Positions 17,376 through 27,449 of a DNA stretch of 64,000 bases are shown piece after piece. The notes under the pieces are model-generated. The model was not told the DNA's origin. It saw only the letters and a list, made by a program, of their open reading frames with translations, and searched no databases. Origin of the DNA: Roseobacter sp. MH60115 (GTDB lineage Bacteria > Pseudomonadota > Alphaproteobacteria > Rhodobacterales > Rhodobacteraceae). The stretch lies in the NCBI RefSeq assembly GCF_015644665.1, contig NZ_JADOBQ010000001.1:806001-870000 (forward strand), read 5' to 3'. A program made the translations under genes and the position numbers. How positions within the stretch are numbered: the first letter of the stretch is position 1; every line of letters begins with the position of its first letter.

Positions 17376-18698
17376 ATGACCGATCAAACAACGCAACCAC
17401 CGGGCACCACCAAAGACAGCGAGAGCGCAATCGCGCGCTTTTTCCGCGAGACCGAGCTCGACACCCGGCTGCTGGGCATGCTCGGCGCGCTGGCGATCAT
17501 CTGGATCGGGTTTCACGTCTATGGTCAGCTGGTGAACGGCTTCGGCGCGTTTCTGACCCCGCGTAACCTGTGGAACCTCTCGGTCCAGACGGCCTCCATC
17601 GGGATCATGGCGACCGGTATGGTGCTGGTGATCATCACCCGCCACATCGACCTCTCGGTCGGTTCGATGCTGGGTTTCTGCGCGATTGTCATGGGGGTTG
17701 TGCAGGTCAATATCCTGCCGCAGTTCCTCGGCCTTGGCCACCCGATGATCTGGATCATCGCGGTGATCATCGGCATCCTCTGCGGCAGCTTCATCGGTGC
17801 CTTTCACGGCGCGCTCATCGCCTACGGCAAGATCCCGGCCTTCATCGTGACGCTGGGCGGGCTGCTGGTCTGGCGCGGCGCTGCCTTCCTCGTCGCGCGC
17901 GGCGAGACGATCTCGCCCGTTGATCCAACCTTCCGGCTCATGGGCGGCGGGCCCTACGGAGCTATCGGCGCCACCGGCAGCTGGATTGTTGGCATCCTCG
18001 GTTGTATCGCCGTGCTCGGTCTCATTCTGATGGGCCGGCGCAAGCGCACCACGTTTCACATCGCGCAGCGGCCGGTCTGGGCGGAAACCTTCCTTGCCAT
18101 CGTCGGCTGTGGCGCTGTGATCGGTGCGGTGCTGCTGGTGAATGCCTACCCCTGGCCGCGCGGCATCGTGCGCCGCTATGCTGAGGCCGAAGGCATCACC
18201 GTGCCCGAAGGTGGCCTCTTCATATCCCATGGTTTCGCCATCCCGGTCCTGATCCTGATCGCTGTCGCCATCTTCATGACCATTCTGATGTCGCGCACCC
18301 GCTTTGGCCGCTATGTCTATGCCATCGGCGGCAACCCCGAGGCAGCAGAGCTTGCAGGCATCAACACCCGCTGGATGACCGTGAAGATCTTCGCGCTGAT
18401 GGGCGCGCTCACCGGTCTTTCCGCCGTGGTTGCGTCGGCACGTCTCGGCTCGGCCACCAACGCTCTCGGCACGTTGGACGAGCTCTACGTCATCGCCGCC
18501 GCCGTGATCGGGGGCACATCACTTGCCGGTGGGGTGGGCACCATCTACGGCGCCATCCTCGGCGCGCTCGTGATGCAATCGCTGCAGACGGGCATGGTGC
18601 TCATCGGCTTTGACGCCGCCATCCAACAGGTCGTTGTCGGCTCGGTCCTCGTGCTCGCCGTCTACCTCGACATCCTCTACCGCCGCAGATCCAAGTGA
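17376..18698 (+). CDS. xylH: D-xylose ABC transporter, permease
   Basis: A 440-residue inner-membrane permease of the ribose/xylose (BPD_transp_2) family with many hydrophobic helices. TGMVLVIITRHIDLSVGSMLG and the C-terminal GTSLAGGVGTIYGAILGALV are the family signatures. A long cytoplasmic or loop region around residues 215-265 separates the two halves, as in XylH. It overlaps or abuts xylG. It pairs with XylF and the single-domain ATPase XylG. Confidence 0.94.
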   Translation: MTDQTTQPPGTTKDSESAIARFFRETELDTRLLGMLGALAIIWIGFHVYGQLVNGFGAFLTPRNLWNLSVQTASIGIMATGMVLVIITRHIDLSVGSMLGFCAIVMGVVQVNILPQFLGLGHPMIWIIAVIIGILCGSFIGAFHGALIAYGKIPAFIVTLGGLLVWRGAAFLVARGETISPVDPTFRLMGGGPYGAIGATGSWIVGILGCIAVLGLILMGRRKRTTFHIAQRPVWAETFLAIVGCGAVIGAVLLVNAYPWPRGIVRRYAEAEGITVPEGGLFISHGFAIPVLILIAVAIFMTILMSRTRFGRYVYAIGGNPEAAELAGINTRWMTVKIFALMGALTGLSAVVASARLGSATNALGTLDELYVIAAAVIGGTSLAGGVGTIYGAILGALVMQSLQTGMVLIGFDAAIQQVVVGSVLVLAVYLDILYRRRSK

Positions 18699-18709
18699 GG
18701 GCGCAGACC

Positions 18710-19471
18710 ATGACAGACACATCTCAAACCCCGCTTGTCCAGCTCAAGGATATTTCGATCTCATTCGGCGGCATTCGCGCCGTGGATCACGTGAGCCTTG
18801 ATCTCTATCCCGGTGAAGTTGTTGGCCTTCTGGGTCACAACGGGGCGGGCAAGTCGACGCTGATCAAGATCCTCTCGGGCGCCTATCAGAAGGACGGCGG
18901 CGAGATATGGATCGAAGGCAAGGAAGCCAACATCCAGAGCCCGCGCGACGCACGCGACTACAACATCGAGACGATCTACCAGACGCTCGCGCTGGCCGAC
19001 AATCTCGATGCGGCCTCGAACCTCTTTTTGGGGCGAGAGCTGACGACCGCTGCGGGCTTCGTCGATGATGCCAAGATGGAAAGCGAGACGGCCAAGATCA
19101 TGGCGCGGCTCAACCCCAATTTCCGCAAGCTGAAGGAGCCGGTGAGCGCGCTCTCCGGCGGTCAACGGCAGTCGGTCGCGATCGCCAAGGCGGTCTACTT
19201 TAAGGCGAAGATCCTGATCATGGACGAGCCCACTGCCGCCCTCGGCGTGCATGAAACCAAGATGGTGGCGGACCTCATCCAAGAGCTGAAAAAGCAAGGC
19301 CTTGGCATCTTCCTGATCAGCCATGACACCCGCGAGATGCTGGAGCTCTGCGACCGCGTCTCAGTCATGAAAAACGGCAAGATGATCGGGACCGAGCGCG
19401 TCGAGGACGTGACCGAGGACGATATCCTCAGCATGATTATCATGGGCAAGAAGCCGGATCAGGCGGCCTGA
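18710..19471 (+). CDS. xylG: D-xylose ABC transporter, single-domain ATP-binding protein
   Basis: A 253-residue ABC ATPase with Walker A GHNGAGKST (residues 42-50), signature LSGGQ (148-152) and Walker B ILIMDEP (168-174). It has only one nucleotide-binding domain, unlike the tandem (about 510-residue) E. coli XylG, so it should work as a homodimer, as FrcA-type sugar ATPases do. ATG 18710 is preferred because GTGAGG lies 9 bases upstream; a GTG at 18695 overlapping the xylH stop is an alternative. The frame is intact to the stop and the next gene starts 3 bases on, so this is not a truncation scar. Confidence 0.92.
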   Translation: MTDTSQTPLVQLKDISISFGGIRAVDHVSLDLYPGEVVGLLGHNGAGKSTLIKILSGAYQKDGGEIWIEGKEANIQSPRDARDYNIETIYQTLALADNLDAASNLFLGRELTTAAGFVDDAKMESETAKIMARLNPNFRKLKEPVSALSGGQRQSVAIAKAVYFKAKILIMDEPTAALGVHETKMVADLIQELKKQGLGIFLISHDTREMLELCDRVSVMKNGKMIGTERVEDVTEDDILSMIIMGKKPDQAA

Positions 19472-19474
19472 CCC

Positions 19475-20914
19475 ATGTACCTTGGGCTCGATCTCGGCAC
19501 CTCCGGCCTGAAGGCCTTGCTGATCGACGCGGATCAGCGGCTGGTTGCGGAAGCGACGGCGCCGCTGACCGTGCAGCGCCCGCACAGTGGCTGGTCAGAG
19601 CAGAACCCGGCGGACTGGCTTGCTGCGGCCGAAATTGCGATGACCGCGCTGGCCGCGCAACACCCGCTGGATGCGGTGCGCGGCGTCGGGCTCAGCGGGC
19701 ACATGCATGGCGCCACGCTGCTTGACGCAGCGGGCGACGTTCTGCGGCCCTGTATGCTCTGGAATGACACCCGCAGCCATGCGGAAGCCGCCGTCTTCGA
19801 TGCCAACCCGCAGTGGCGTGCGATCACCGGCAACATCGTTTTTCCCGGCTTCACCGCGCCGAAAGTCGACTGGGTCCGCGTGAACGAGCCTGAGATCTGG
19901 AAGAAGACGGCGAAAATCCTGCTGCCCAAGGACTATCTGCGCCTTTGGCTGACCGGCGAAGCCGTCTCCGAGATGTCCGACGCTGCGGGCACCAGCTGGC
20001 TGGACACCGGCGCGCGCGACTGGTCCGACGTGTTGCTCACGGCCTCCGGTCTTACCCGCGATCAGATGCCCGGTCTCGTCGAGGGCTCCGCGCCATCCGG
20101 TAAACTCCGTGACACCCTTGCCAACCGCTGGGGGCTGCCCAAAGGCGTCGTCGTCGCGGGTGGCGCCGGAGACAATGCCGCCTCCGCCGTTGGTATGGGC
20201 GTCGTGAAACCGGGGCAGGCCTTCCTGTCGCTCGGCACCTCCGGCGTGCTTTTTGCCGCCAGCGCCGCCTACCAGCCCGACGCGCCCACCGCCGTGCACA
20301 CCTTCTGTCACGCGCTGCCCGACACCTGGCATCAGATGGGCGTGATCCTCGCCTGCACCGATGCGCTGAACTGGTACGCAGGCCTTGTGCAGTCTGATGC
20401 CGCCAGCCTCACAGCTGATCTTGGCCCGCTGCAAGCGCCCGGTGAGACGCTGTTTCTGCCTTACCTGGGTGGTGAGCGCACCCCACACAACGACGCCGCT
20501 ACCCGTGGCGCGTTCCTTGGCCTCGGACACGCCACCGACCGTACCGCAGGCACCCGCGCGGTGCTTGAAGGCGTAAGCTTTGCGTTCCGCGACAGCCTTG
20601 ATGCCCTGCGCAGCACCGGCACCCAGATCGACACGCTTGTGGCCGTCGGCGGCGGCAGCAAATCCGACTACTGGCTCCAGGCCCTCGCCACGCTTCTCGA
20701 TATGCCGATCGACCTGCCGGAAGCGGGTGACTTCGGTGGCGCCTTCGGGGCTGCGCGGTTGGGTCTGATGGCGGCGACCGGCGCGGGGACGGAGATCGCC
20801 ACGCCCCCCGCGACCGCACGGACCATCGCGCCGGAGATCGGCCTGACATCCGCATTCATGGACAAACACGCGCAATATCGCGCAGCTTATCGCGCCCTCA
20901 AGGAGGCCCTATGA
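19475..20914 (+). CDS. xylB: xylulokinase
   Basis: A 479-residue FGGY-family kinase that phosphorylates D-xylulose for entry into the pentose phosphate pathway. The N-terminal phosphate-binding loop [16 protein letters not shown], the SGHMHGA substrate motif and the C-terminal [15 protein letters not shown] motif are typical of XylB. It starts 3 bases after xylG and overlaps xylA by ATGA. Confidence 0.96.
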   Translation: MYLGLDLGTSGLKALLIDADQRLVAEATAPLTVQRPHSGWSEQNPADWLAAAEIAMTALAAQHPLDAVRGVGLSGHMHGATLLDAAGDVLRPCMLWNDTRSHAEAAVFDANPQWRAITGNIVFPGFTAPKVDWVRVNEPEIWKKTAKILLPKDYLRLWLTGEAVSEMSDAAGTSWLDTGARDWSDVLLTASGLTRDQMPGLVEGSAPSGKLRDTLANRWGLPKGVVVAGGAGDNAASAVGMGVVKPGQAFLSLGTSGVLFAASAAYQPDAPTAVHTFCHALPDTWHQMGVILACTDALNWYAGLVQSDAASLTADLGPLQAPGETLFLPYLGGERTPHNDAATRGAFLGLGHATDRTAGTRAVLEGVSFAFRDSLDALRSTGTQIDTLVAVGGGSKSDYWLQALATLLDMPIDLPEAGDFGGAFGAARLGLMAATGAGTEIATPPATARTIAPEIGLTSAFMDKHAQYRAAYRALKEAL

Positions 20915-22215
20915 CCGACTTCTTCGCTGGCATCTCGCCCGTCACTTACAATCCCGACGCGCCAGCCGATCAACTGGCCTTCCGTCACTACAAACCCGAC
21001 GAGATGGTCGCGGGCAAGCGCATGGAAGACCACCTGCGCTTTGCCGTCGCCTGGTGGCATAGCTTTGCCTGGCCGGGTGGGGACCCCTTTGGCGGACAGA
21101 CTTTCGAGCGCCCGTGGTTCGGCGACACGATGGACCTGGCGCGATTGAAGGCCGATGTGGCGTTCGAGATGTTCGAAATCCTTGGGCAGCCGTACTATTG
21201 CTGGCACGACGCGGATATCCGGCCCGAAGGGAACAGTTTCGCCGAAAGCAAACGCAATTTCGAAGAGATCATCGACTATATCGGCCAGAAGATGGACGCG
21301 CAGGGCACTAAGCTGCTCTGGGGCACGGCCAACCTCTTCTCGCACCGCCGCTTCATGGCGGGCGCGGCGACCAACCCCGACCCGGAGGTCTTTGCCTGGT
21401 CCGCCGCGACAGTGAAGAACTGCCTTGATGCCACGCACAAGCTCGGCGGTGAAAACTACGTGCTCTGGGGCGGGCGCGAGGGCTATGAGACCCTGCTCAA
21501 CACCGATCTGAAACGCGAACGCGCGCAGGCCGGGCGTTTCCTGCAGATGGTCGTCGATTACAAGCACAAGATCGGCTTCAAGGGCGCGATCCTGATCGAG
21601 CCTAAGCCGCAGGAGCCCACAAAGCACCAGTACGACTACGATGTCGCCACCGTTTATGGCTTCCTCAAGGAGTTCGGCCTCGAAGGGGAAGTCCAGATGA
21701 ACATCGAGCAGGGCCACGCGATCCTTGCTGGTCACAGCTTCGAGCACGAACTGGCCACGGCTGCGGCGCTTGGCATCTTCGGCTCCATCGATATGAACCG
21801 CAACGACTACCAGTCCGGCTGGGACACCGACCAGTTCCCGAACAATGTGCCCGAGGTGGCATTGGCCTACTACGAGGTGCTTAAGGCGGGTGGTTTCACC
21901 ACCGGCGGCACCAACTTCGACGCGAAGCTGCGCCGCCAGAGCCTGGACCCGAAAGACCTCATCGCCGCGCATGTGGGGGCCATGGACATCTGCGCGCGCG
22001 GGCTGAAAGCCGCGGCGGCGATGCTGGACGACGGCGGCCTTGAAGCAGCCCGTGCCGCACGCTATGCCGGATGGGACGCAGCTGAGGGCCAGAGCTGGCT
22101 GACTTCCGCGACGCTGGATCAGATCGAAGCGCAGGTGGCGGGCGGCGGTATCGACCCGCAGCCGCGCTCTGGCCAGCAGGAAATTCTAGAAAACCACGTT
22201 AACCGATTTGTCTGA
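20911..22215 (+). CDS. xylA: xylose isomerase
   Basis: A 434-residue class II xylose isomerase converting D-xylose to D-xylulose with two divalent metals. Visible landmarks are [10 protein letters not shown] (catalytic His/Asp region), [17 protein letters not shown] (metal-binding Glu), [16 protein letters not shown] and the [16 protein letters not shown] metal-binding stretch. Length matches class II enzymes (about 435-440). It begins inside the xylB stop (ATGA) and is followed 12 bases later by glk. Confidence 0.97.
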   Translation: MTDFFAGISPVTYNPDAPADQLAFRHYKPDEMVAGKRMEDHLRFAVAWWHSFAWPGGDPFGGQTFERPWFGDTMDLARLKADVAFEMFEILGQPYYCWHDADIRPEGNSFAESKRNFEEIIDYIGQKMDAQGTKLLWGTANLFSHRRFMAGAATNPDPEVFAWSAATVKNCLDATHKLGGENYVLWGGREGYETLLNTDLKRERAQAGRFLQMVVDYKHKIGFKGAILIEPKPQEPTKHQYDYDVATVYGFLKEFGLEGEVQMNIEQGHAILAGHSFEHELATAAALGIFGSIDMNRNDYQSGWDTDQFPNNVPEVALAYYEVLKAGGFTTGGTNFDAKLRRQSLDPKDLIAAHVGAMDICARGLKAAAAMLDDGGLEAARAARYAGWDAAEGQSWLTSATLDQIEAQVAGGGIDPQPRSGQQEILENHVNRFV

Positions 22216-22227
22216 GGACACCGAACC

Positions 22228-23163
22228 ATGGCCCTTATCCTCGCCGATGTTGGAGGTACAAACGTCCGCTTCGCCTGTGCGCGGGAGGGCGCAATTCAGA
22301 GCGAGTTGACGCGCCGCTATCAGAATGACGATTATGCGGATTTCGACGCGGCGCTGGAGACCTATCTGGCGCAGATCGGGCTCGAAACGGCTTCGGCGCT
22401 GAGCGTTGCGGTCGCCGGCCCGGTGACCGACCAGAAGGCGCGCCTGACGAACCGGGGTTGGGAGTTCCAGACCGAGGCGCTTGCGCGAGCCCACGGGCTC
22501 CAAAGGGTCTATCTGCTCAACGATCTCAGCGCGTTGGGCTATGCGCTCGACAGCCTGGACGCGGACGGTCTTGCACCCGTCCTTGAAACCGAAGCGCCGT
22601 TGAACGGTGGCGATCAGCGCCTGGTGGTTGGCGTGGGAACCGGGTTCAACGTTAGCCCGGTGCTCAGCCTCGCGGGCGCGGCGGTATGTCTGCGGGCCGA
22701 GGCCGGTCTCGGCAGCCTGCCGTCGCGGGTCTCGCGCCTGCTCGAAGCGTATCTCGAAGGTCCGGCTTCCTGGGTCCGCTGTGCTGAGGATGCGGTGCGT
22801 GGCCCGGGGCTGGCAGAATTGCATGCCGCAGCGACCGGGAAACCGAAGATCGACGCGCGCGACGTCATCGCGGCGGCCAACGGCGGCGATGCGGAGGCGG
22901 TTGCATCGGTCAAGGTCTACGCGCGGATGCTGGGCGAGCTGGTGCTGGATCTACGGTTGCTCTACATGCCGCAAGGCGGGATTTTCATGGCCGGATCGGT
23001 CGTGCGCGGGCTGCTCGACAGCCCGGCGCGCGCGACCTTCATCGAAACACTGCGCGCGCCGCCGTCGGCAAAATCGACGTTGGCGCCGGTGCCTGTCTCG
23101 TTGATCACTCAGGATGAGGCGGCGCTGCTCGGGTGCCTCGCCTTCGCCCGCTCGTTGGGCTGA
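22228..23163 (+). CDS. glk: glucokinase
   Basis: A 311-residue glucokinase of the Glk (non-ROK) family, shown by the N-terminal phosphate loop LADVGGTNVRFA (about residues 5-16), VAVAGPVTDQ, the YLLNDLSALGYAL catalytic region and VGVGTGFNVS. It phosphorylates glucose in the cytoplasm. As the last gene of the xylose operon it suggests that the operon also serves glucose, or that xylose and glucose are released together from the same polymers. Confidence 0.9.
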   Translation: MALILADVGGTNVRFACAREGAIQSELTRRYQNDDYADFDAALETYLAQIGLETASALSVAVAGPVTDQKARLTNRGWEFQTEALARAHGLQRVYLLNDLSALGYALDSLDADGLAPVLETEAPLNGGDQRLVVGVGTGFNVSPVLSLAGAAVCLRAEAGLGSLPSRVSRLLEAYLEGPASWVRCAEDAVRGPGLAELHAAATGKPKIDARDVIAAANGGDAEAVASVKVYARMLGELVLDLRLLYMPQGGIFMAGSVVRGLLDSPARATFIETLRAPPSAKSTLAPVPVSLITQDEAALLGCLAFARSLG

Positions 23164-23185
23164 CGCCGCGCACACAGCTGTAGCG

Positions 23186-25084
23186 TCAGATTGACCACCA
23201 CGCGACATCTGCCGCCGCGATCATCTTGCCCTGAAACTCGACCGGTTCCGGCCCGTAGTTGAACGCGAAGCGATGGGTGGCCGTGTCTCGCAGGCGCAGT
23301 CCTTCCGGGAGATTCTGCGCCGGGAGACCGGCCTCCTTTGCCAGGCCGTGTACGATTCGCTCCCAAAGCTCCGCGTTGGGCCATGCGCCGAGATAGTGCA
23401 TCTGGCCATCGCCCATCAGCACCGGCTCACCTGTCTCTGCTTCGATCAGCGCCTCGGCGCTGCCTTCAAGGTCCTCGACCCAGTGTTGCACCGCACCACC
23501 GCCCAGGACCGCGCGCGCCACGTAAGGCGGCAAGCTCTCCACCCGCGTCGCGGTGACATCGAGGCCGGGCAGGGCGGGCCCCATCGGCGTCGGGATGCGC
23601 AGCTCATCGGTGACCGTGTTGCTGCGCGGGCCGACCAGCGCGACCGTGCCCGCCAGCGCATAGCGCAGCGTTTCCGGCATCGTGGCCATACCGGGCGCGA
23701 GCACCAGCGCATAGGCGGACAGGTCCGAGGTGGTTGACGGTACGATGTCGATGGAAAAACCGCAGCGGCGCAGGGCCCGGTAGGCATCCAGCATCAACCG
23801 GAAGTAACTGAACCCCTCGCCCTGCGGCAGCGTCGCCCAGGCCCATTCCGAGGGGTAGTCGAAGATCAGCGCAACCGGGGCCTGCTGCATGGCAATGTCC
23901 GGCATCTCGGCAATTTCGCGGCCCACCTGCGCGGCCTCGGCCAGCCCTGCGGCTGGGGCATTGTCTGGCCGCTTCAACCCGGCGTGCATCTGTTCCTGCG
24001 CGAAGGGGGCCTGTCGCCAGCGGAAGTAGCTCACCACCTCCGCGCCATGGGCAAAGGCCTCCCAACTCCAGAGCCGGACCATGCCCGGCAGGGGCGCGGG
24101 GTTGTGCGGCGCCCAGTTCACCGGGCCGGGTTGCTGCTCCATCACCCACCAGCGCCCGTCGCGGCCCACGGCGCGGTAGAGGTCGTGGTGGAAGGCCTGC
24201 ATGTCCGGGTCGCCCTGCTGGAGATAGCGCGCCTTATGCTCTGCTGTGCCTTCCAGGCGGTCCGAGAGGAAGCCAATTGGGTAGCTGTCCCAGCTGGCGA
24301 TGTCGATGGAGGCGCCCACTTTGAAATGGTCGAAGTCCAGCACCCGGCCCATGTAGTTGTGGATCAGGGGCGCGTCACTTCGGGCGCGCAGGGCGGCCAC
24401 TTGCACCTCGTGATAGGCCACCACCTGATCGGAGGAGAAGCGGCGAAAGGCCAGCTCGTGGCTTGGGTTTGGTTGCGTCACCGTGAGGTTCGGCAAGTCG
24501 ATCTCGTCGAAACTGCGGTACTCCATCGACCAGAAGACATTGCCCCATGCCTCGTTGAGCGCGTCGATGCTTTTGTAACGCTCTGTCAGCCACGTCCGGA
24601 ACGCGTCCCGCGCCGCATCCGAGTAGGAGAGAATCGTGTCGTGGCAGCCATATTCATTGTCGATCTGCCAGGCGTGGATGCGCGCATCACGCCCGTAGCG
24701 ATCGCCCAGCACTTCGGCGATCTTGCCGCTGGCGGCGCGGTAGCCTGCATGGCTGAAACAGTAGTGCCTGCGCGAGCCGAAGCCGCGGGTATGGCCCTGC
24801 GCATCGACGGCCAACATGTCGGGAAACCGCTCCAGCATCCAGCGCGGGGGCGTGCAGGTAGGGGTGCCGAGCACGATTTTCAGGCCTGCGCTGCTCAGCA
24901 CCTCGATGGCGCGGTCCAGCCAGTCAAAGGCGAACACACCCGGTTCCGACCCAATGCGGCTCCAGGCGAACTCGCCGATGCGCACCCAGGAGATGCCCGC
25001 CGCAACCATTTCGGCGGCGTCTGCGGGCCACATCTCCTCGGGCCAGTGTTCGGGGTAGTAGCAAACGCCCAACGCGCGGTTCAT
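23186..25084 (-). CDS. beta-galactosidase, GH42
   Basis: A 632-residue GH42 enzyme. The N-terminal barrel begins GVCYYPEHWPEEMW; the acid/base glutamate is in WQIDNEYG (Glu144) and the nucleophile region is LWSWEAFAHGAE. The trimerisation domain and C-terminal beta-domain follow. It lacks an obvious signal peptide, so it hydrolyses imported galactosides in the cytoplasm. It is the last gene of the galactoside operon and overlaps the lactonase gene by ATGA. It is convergent with glk, with 22 bases between the two stops. Confidence 0.93.
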   Translation of the reverse strand: MNRALGVCYYPEHWPEEMWPADAAEMVAAGISWVRIGEFAWSRIGSEPGVFAFDWLDRAIEVLSSAGLKIVLGTPTCTPPRWMLERFPDMLAVDAQGHTRGFGSRRHYCFSHAGYRAASGKIAEVLGDRYGRDARIHAWQIDNEYGCHDTILSYSDAARDAFRTWLTERYKSIDALNEAWGNVFWSMEYRSFDEIDLPNLTVTQPNPSHELAFRRFSSDQVVAYHEVQVAALRARSDAPLIHNYMGRVLDFDHFKVGASIDIASWDSYPIGFLSDRLEGTAEHKARYLQQGDPDMQAFHHDLYRAVGRDGRWWVMEQQPGPVNWAPHNPAPLPGMVRLWSWEAFAHGAEVVSYFRWRQAPFAQEQMHAGLKRPDNAPAAGLAEAAQVGREIAEMPDIAMQQAPVALIFDYPSEWAWATLPQGEGFSYFRLMLDAYRALRRCGFSIDIVPSTTSDLSAYALVLAPGMATMPETLRYALAGTVALVGPRSNTVTDELRIPTPMGPALPGLDVTATRVESLPPYVARAVLGGGAVQHWVEDLEGSAEALIEAETGEPVLMGDGQMHYLGAWPNAELWERIVHGLAKEAGLPAQNLPEGLRLRDTATHRFAFNYGPEPVEFQGKMIAAADVAWWSI

Positions 25085-25941
25085 AGGATCACCCTTGGTT
25101 CCGGCAGCCCCTCCGCGATGTTGTGCAGAGCGAAAGTTTGGCCATGCGGGCTTTGATCATGCGCCACGTCGGCGGACAAGCCTTGCCGGGCGCTGGTCAC
25201 GTAGAGCGTGCGGAAATCCGCGCCGCCAAAGGCGGGGCAGGTGGCGTGTACCCCTGGCACGTCAACCGCCCGCAGGAACGCCCCGTCCGGCGCGTAGGCC
25301 GCGACGCGCGCGGCCCCCCATTGCGCGATCCAGACTGTGCCGTCTTTGTCCACAACGGCCCCATCGGGGTTCAGATGCTCCGTGGAGAGGTCCAGGAATG
25401 GTACCGGCGCGGCTTCGGGCCAGCCTTCGCTGTCGAGAGCCAACCGCATGACCTTTTGTGTCGATGTGTCGGTGAAGTAAGCGCAGCTGCGGTCGGGTGC
25501 AAAGCAGATGGCGTTGGGGATCGTGATCTCGGCGAACAGCTTGTGCAGCTTGCCCTGATAGAAGCGATAGATCGCGCCCGCGCCGCCCTCCGCGTTGCGG
25601 CCCATGGTGCCGATCCAGAAGCCGCCCCAAGGGTCCGCGCGCCCATCGTTTGAGCGGGTCACCGGGTTGTCCTGCTCCAGTCCGCAGATACGCGTCTTGC
25701 CGCCGTCTGTGAGGTCGAACCGCCAGAGCCCGCTGGCTGAGGCGATGAGCAGCGTGTCAGTGTCCACCCATCCGGCAGCAGAGACGGGCTCGTCAAAGCG
25801 CCACTCCAGCGGGCCGGAGGCATCGCGGCTCAGCAGCCTGTGGCGCATGATGTCGAACCAGAAGAGCTGCGCCCGCTCCGGGTGCCAGAGCGGGCCTTCC
25901 CCCAGAATGCAGCGCCGGTCGTCAAAGACCTCTGCGCTCAT
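25081..25941 (-). CDS. SMP-30/gluconolactonase-family sugar lactonase
   Basis: A 286-residue six-bladed propeller of the SMP-30/LRE family, recognised by LGEGPLWHPERAQLFWFDI, the metal-site segment SNDGRADPWGGFWIGTM and NAICFAPDRS. It opens sugar lactones. Located between dgoA and the beta-galactosidase, with four-base overlaps on both sides, it most likely hydrolyses galactonolactone to galactonate (context inference). Confidence 0.88.
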   Translation of the reverse strand: MSAEVFDDRRCILGEGPLWHPERAQLFWFDIMRHRLLSRDASGPLEWRFDEPVSAAGWVDTDTLLIASASGLWRFDLTDGGKTRICGLEQDNPVTRSNDGRADPWGGFWIGTMGRNAEGGAGAIYRFYQGKLHKLFAEITIPNAICFAPDRSCAYFTDTSTQKVMRLALDSEGWPEAAPVPFLDLSTEHLNPDGAVVDKDGTVWIAQWGAARVAAYAPDGAFLRAVDVPGVHATCPAFGGADFRTLYVTSARQGLSADVAHDQSPHGQTFALHNIAEGLPEPRVIL

Positions 25942-26543
25942 CCGACCGCCTTGTTGTAGGCGGCGACGATGCGGCTGGCCTGTGCTGCAACGTCCTCAGC
26001 GCTCATTCCCGGTTTGTAGAGCGCCGAGCCAATGCCAAAGCCGTCCGCGCTGGCCGCGATCCACTGGTCGAAATTCTCTGGCCCCGCGCCGCCCACTGCA
26101 TAGACCAGCGTGCCCTTGGGCAGGATCGGGCGCATGGCTGCAAGACCGCTGGTGCCCGCCATCGCGCCGGGGAAGAGCTTCAGCCCGTCCGCGCCTGCCT
26201 GCAGCGCGGCGAAGGCCTCGGTGGGGGTGAACACCCCGGGCCAGCTGTGCAGGTCGAGCGCCTTGCTGGCCCGGATCACTTCCACATCGCAGTTCGGCGA
26301 CACGATGAGCCGCCCGCCGACCTCGGCCACGGCGTTCACTTCTTCGGTCGTCAGAACTGTGCCCGCGCCGACCAGCGCATTGTCGCCATAGCTGCGCACA
26401 AGCGTGCCGATGCTCTCCAGCGGATCGGGGGAGTTCAGCGGCACCTCGATCCGGGTGATGCCAGCGTCGATCAGCGCTTGTGCGATGGCGGGGGCTTCGG
26501 GCGGGGTGATGCCACGCAGAATGGCAATGATGGGCAGGGTCAT
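25938..26543 (-). CDS. dgoA: 2-dehydro-3-deoxy-6-phosphogalactonate aldolase
   Basis: A 201-residue KDPG/KDPGal aldolase. The catalytic Glu33 lies in RIEVPLNSPDPLESI and the Schiff-base Lys122 in GLKLFPG. The N-terminus (IIAILRGITP) and the SPDPLESI stretch point to the galactonate-type enzyme rather than Eda. It splits KDPGal into pyruvate and glyceraldehyde-3-phosphate. The start at 26543 overlaps the dgoK stop (ATGA); longer upstream in-frame sequence runs through dgoK and is not coding. Confidence 0.93.
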   Translation of the reverse strand: MTLPIIAILRGITPPEAPAIAQALIDAGITRIEVPLNSPDPLESIGTLVRSYGDNALVGAGTVLTTEEVNAVAEVGGRLIVSPNCDVEVIRASKALDLHSWPGVFTPTEAFAALQAGADGLKLFPGAMAGTSGLAAMRPILPKGTLVYAVGGAGPENFDQWIAASADGFGIGSALYKPGMSAEDVAAQASRIVAAYNKAVG

Positions 26544-27445
26544 GTGTAAACCTTCGACTGTCTGTGGGCGGCGGTCAGCCCGGCCAATGTTGTTTTTTCC
26601 GTGTCGACAAGCATCGCTTCCAGTCCCTGCGGGCGCAGGGCGGATTGATAGGCGCGGGCCTGATGCCCGGTGCCGAGAATGGCGATGTTCTGGCCCAGCC
26701 AATAGGCGCGGGCGGCAGCAAGCTCGGCCCCGATCAGCAGCCCGGAGAGCGCGGCACGGCTTTTGGCGGCCTCGGTTCCGTGCAGCAGGTGATCCGCGCG
26801 CAGCCCGAAGAGGCGGGCAGCAAGACGTTCGGGGTGGGACATGGCGTCGGCGACGGCGGTGGTAAAGGCCTCGGCATCCCAATCCGCGCCGGTGACCGAG
26901 TGGCGCAGCACCGAGCGGTCGCTGATCAGCGCAAAGAGTTCGCCGGTCATGAAGGTCTGAAAGCTGACAACTTCGCCTGCGCTCAGATGCACCCATTTCG
27001 TATGCGTGCCGGGCAGGCAGAGCACACCATCCCAACCGGGGTTCAGCGCCAGAAAACCGGCGATTTGCGTTTCTTCGCCGCGCATGACGTCTGCCGGGCT
27101 GTTCTGCGAGAGGCCCGAGACCACCCGCACGTCCAGGTCCGCTTCGGTTGGTGCCGTGGTCAGATGTTCGGAGAGCGGTGTGCAGGGCACTGTGCGATAG
27201 GGCGCTTCGACCCAGCCCTGACGGGACCCGACCATGCCGCAGGCGATGACCGGCACCTTGCCCGCGTCCAACCAGCCCGCGATCAGGCGGAGCAAGGCTG
27301 CTTCGAATTCGGAGGCCGCCAGCCGCCCCATGCCATCCTCGGATTGTGCCCGCGCCAGAACACGCGACCCCTGCATGGCAAAGGCGCGCAGATTGGTGGT
27401 CCCCCAATCGACGGCAATCCAGTCTGGTGCGATCTCCTCGCTCAT
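26540..27445 (-). CDS. dgoK: 2-dehydro-3-deoxygalactonokinase
   Basis: A 301-residue DgoK-family kinase: AVDWGTTNLRAF phosphate loop near the N-terminus, VIACGMVGSRQGW, and CLPGTHTKWV. It phosphorylates 2-keto-3-deoxygalactonate, feeding DgoA. It starts 4 bases after the SDR stop and overlaps dgoA by ATGA, so the catabolic genes are translationally linked. Confidence 0.94.
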   Translation of the reverse strand: MSEEIAPDWIAVDWGTTNLRAFAMQGSRVLARAQSEDGMGRLAASEFEAALLRLIAGWLDAGKVPVIACGMVGSRQGWVEAPYRTVPCTPLSEHLTTAPTEADLDVRVVSGLSQNSPADVMRGEETQIAGFLALNPGWDGVLCLPGTHTKWVHLSAGEVVSFQTFMTGELFALISDRSVLRHSVTGADWDAEAFTTAVADAMSHPERLAARLFGLRADHLLHGTEAAKSRAALSGLLIGAELAAARAYWLGQNIAILGTGHQARAYQSALRPQGLEAMLVDTEKTTLAGLTAAHRQSKVYT

Positions 27446-27449
27446 ACGC

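Noticed and set aside
19595-20875. Long minus-strand open frame opposite xylB
   Set aside because: Antisense shadow of a clear xylulokinase; composition is Arg/Gly/His-rich without domain signals.
26546-27407. In-frame upstream extension of dgoA through dgoK
   Set aside because: The aldolase family starts at MTLPIIAILRG; the upstream part is the shadow of dgoK in another frame.
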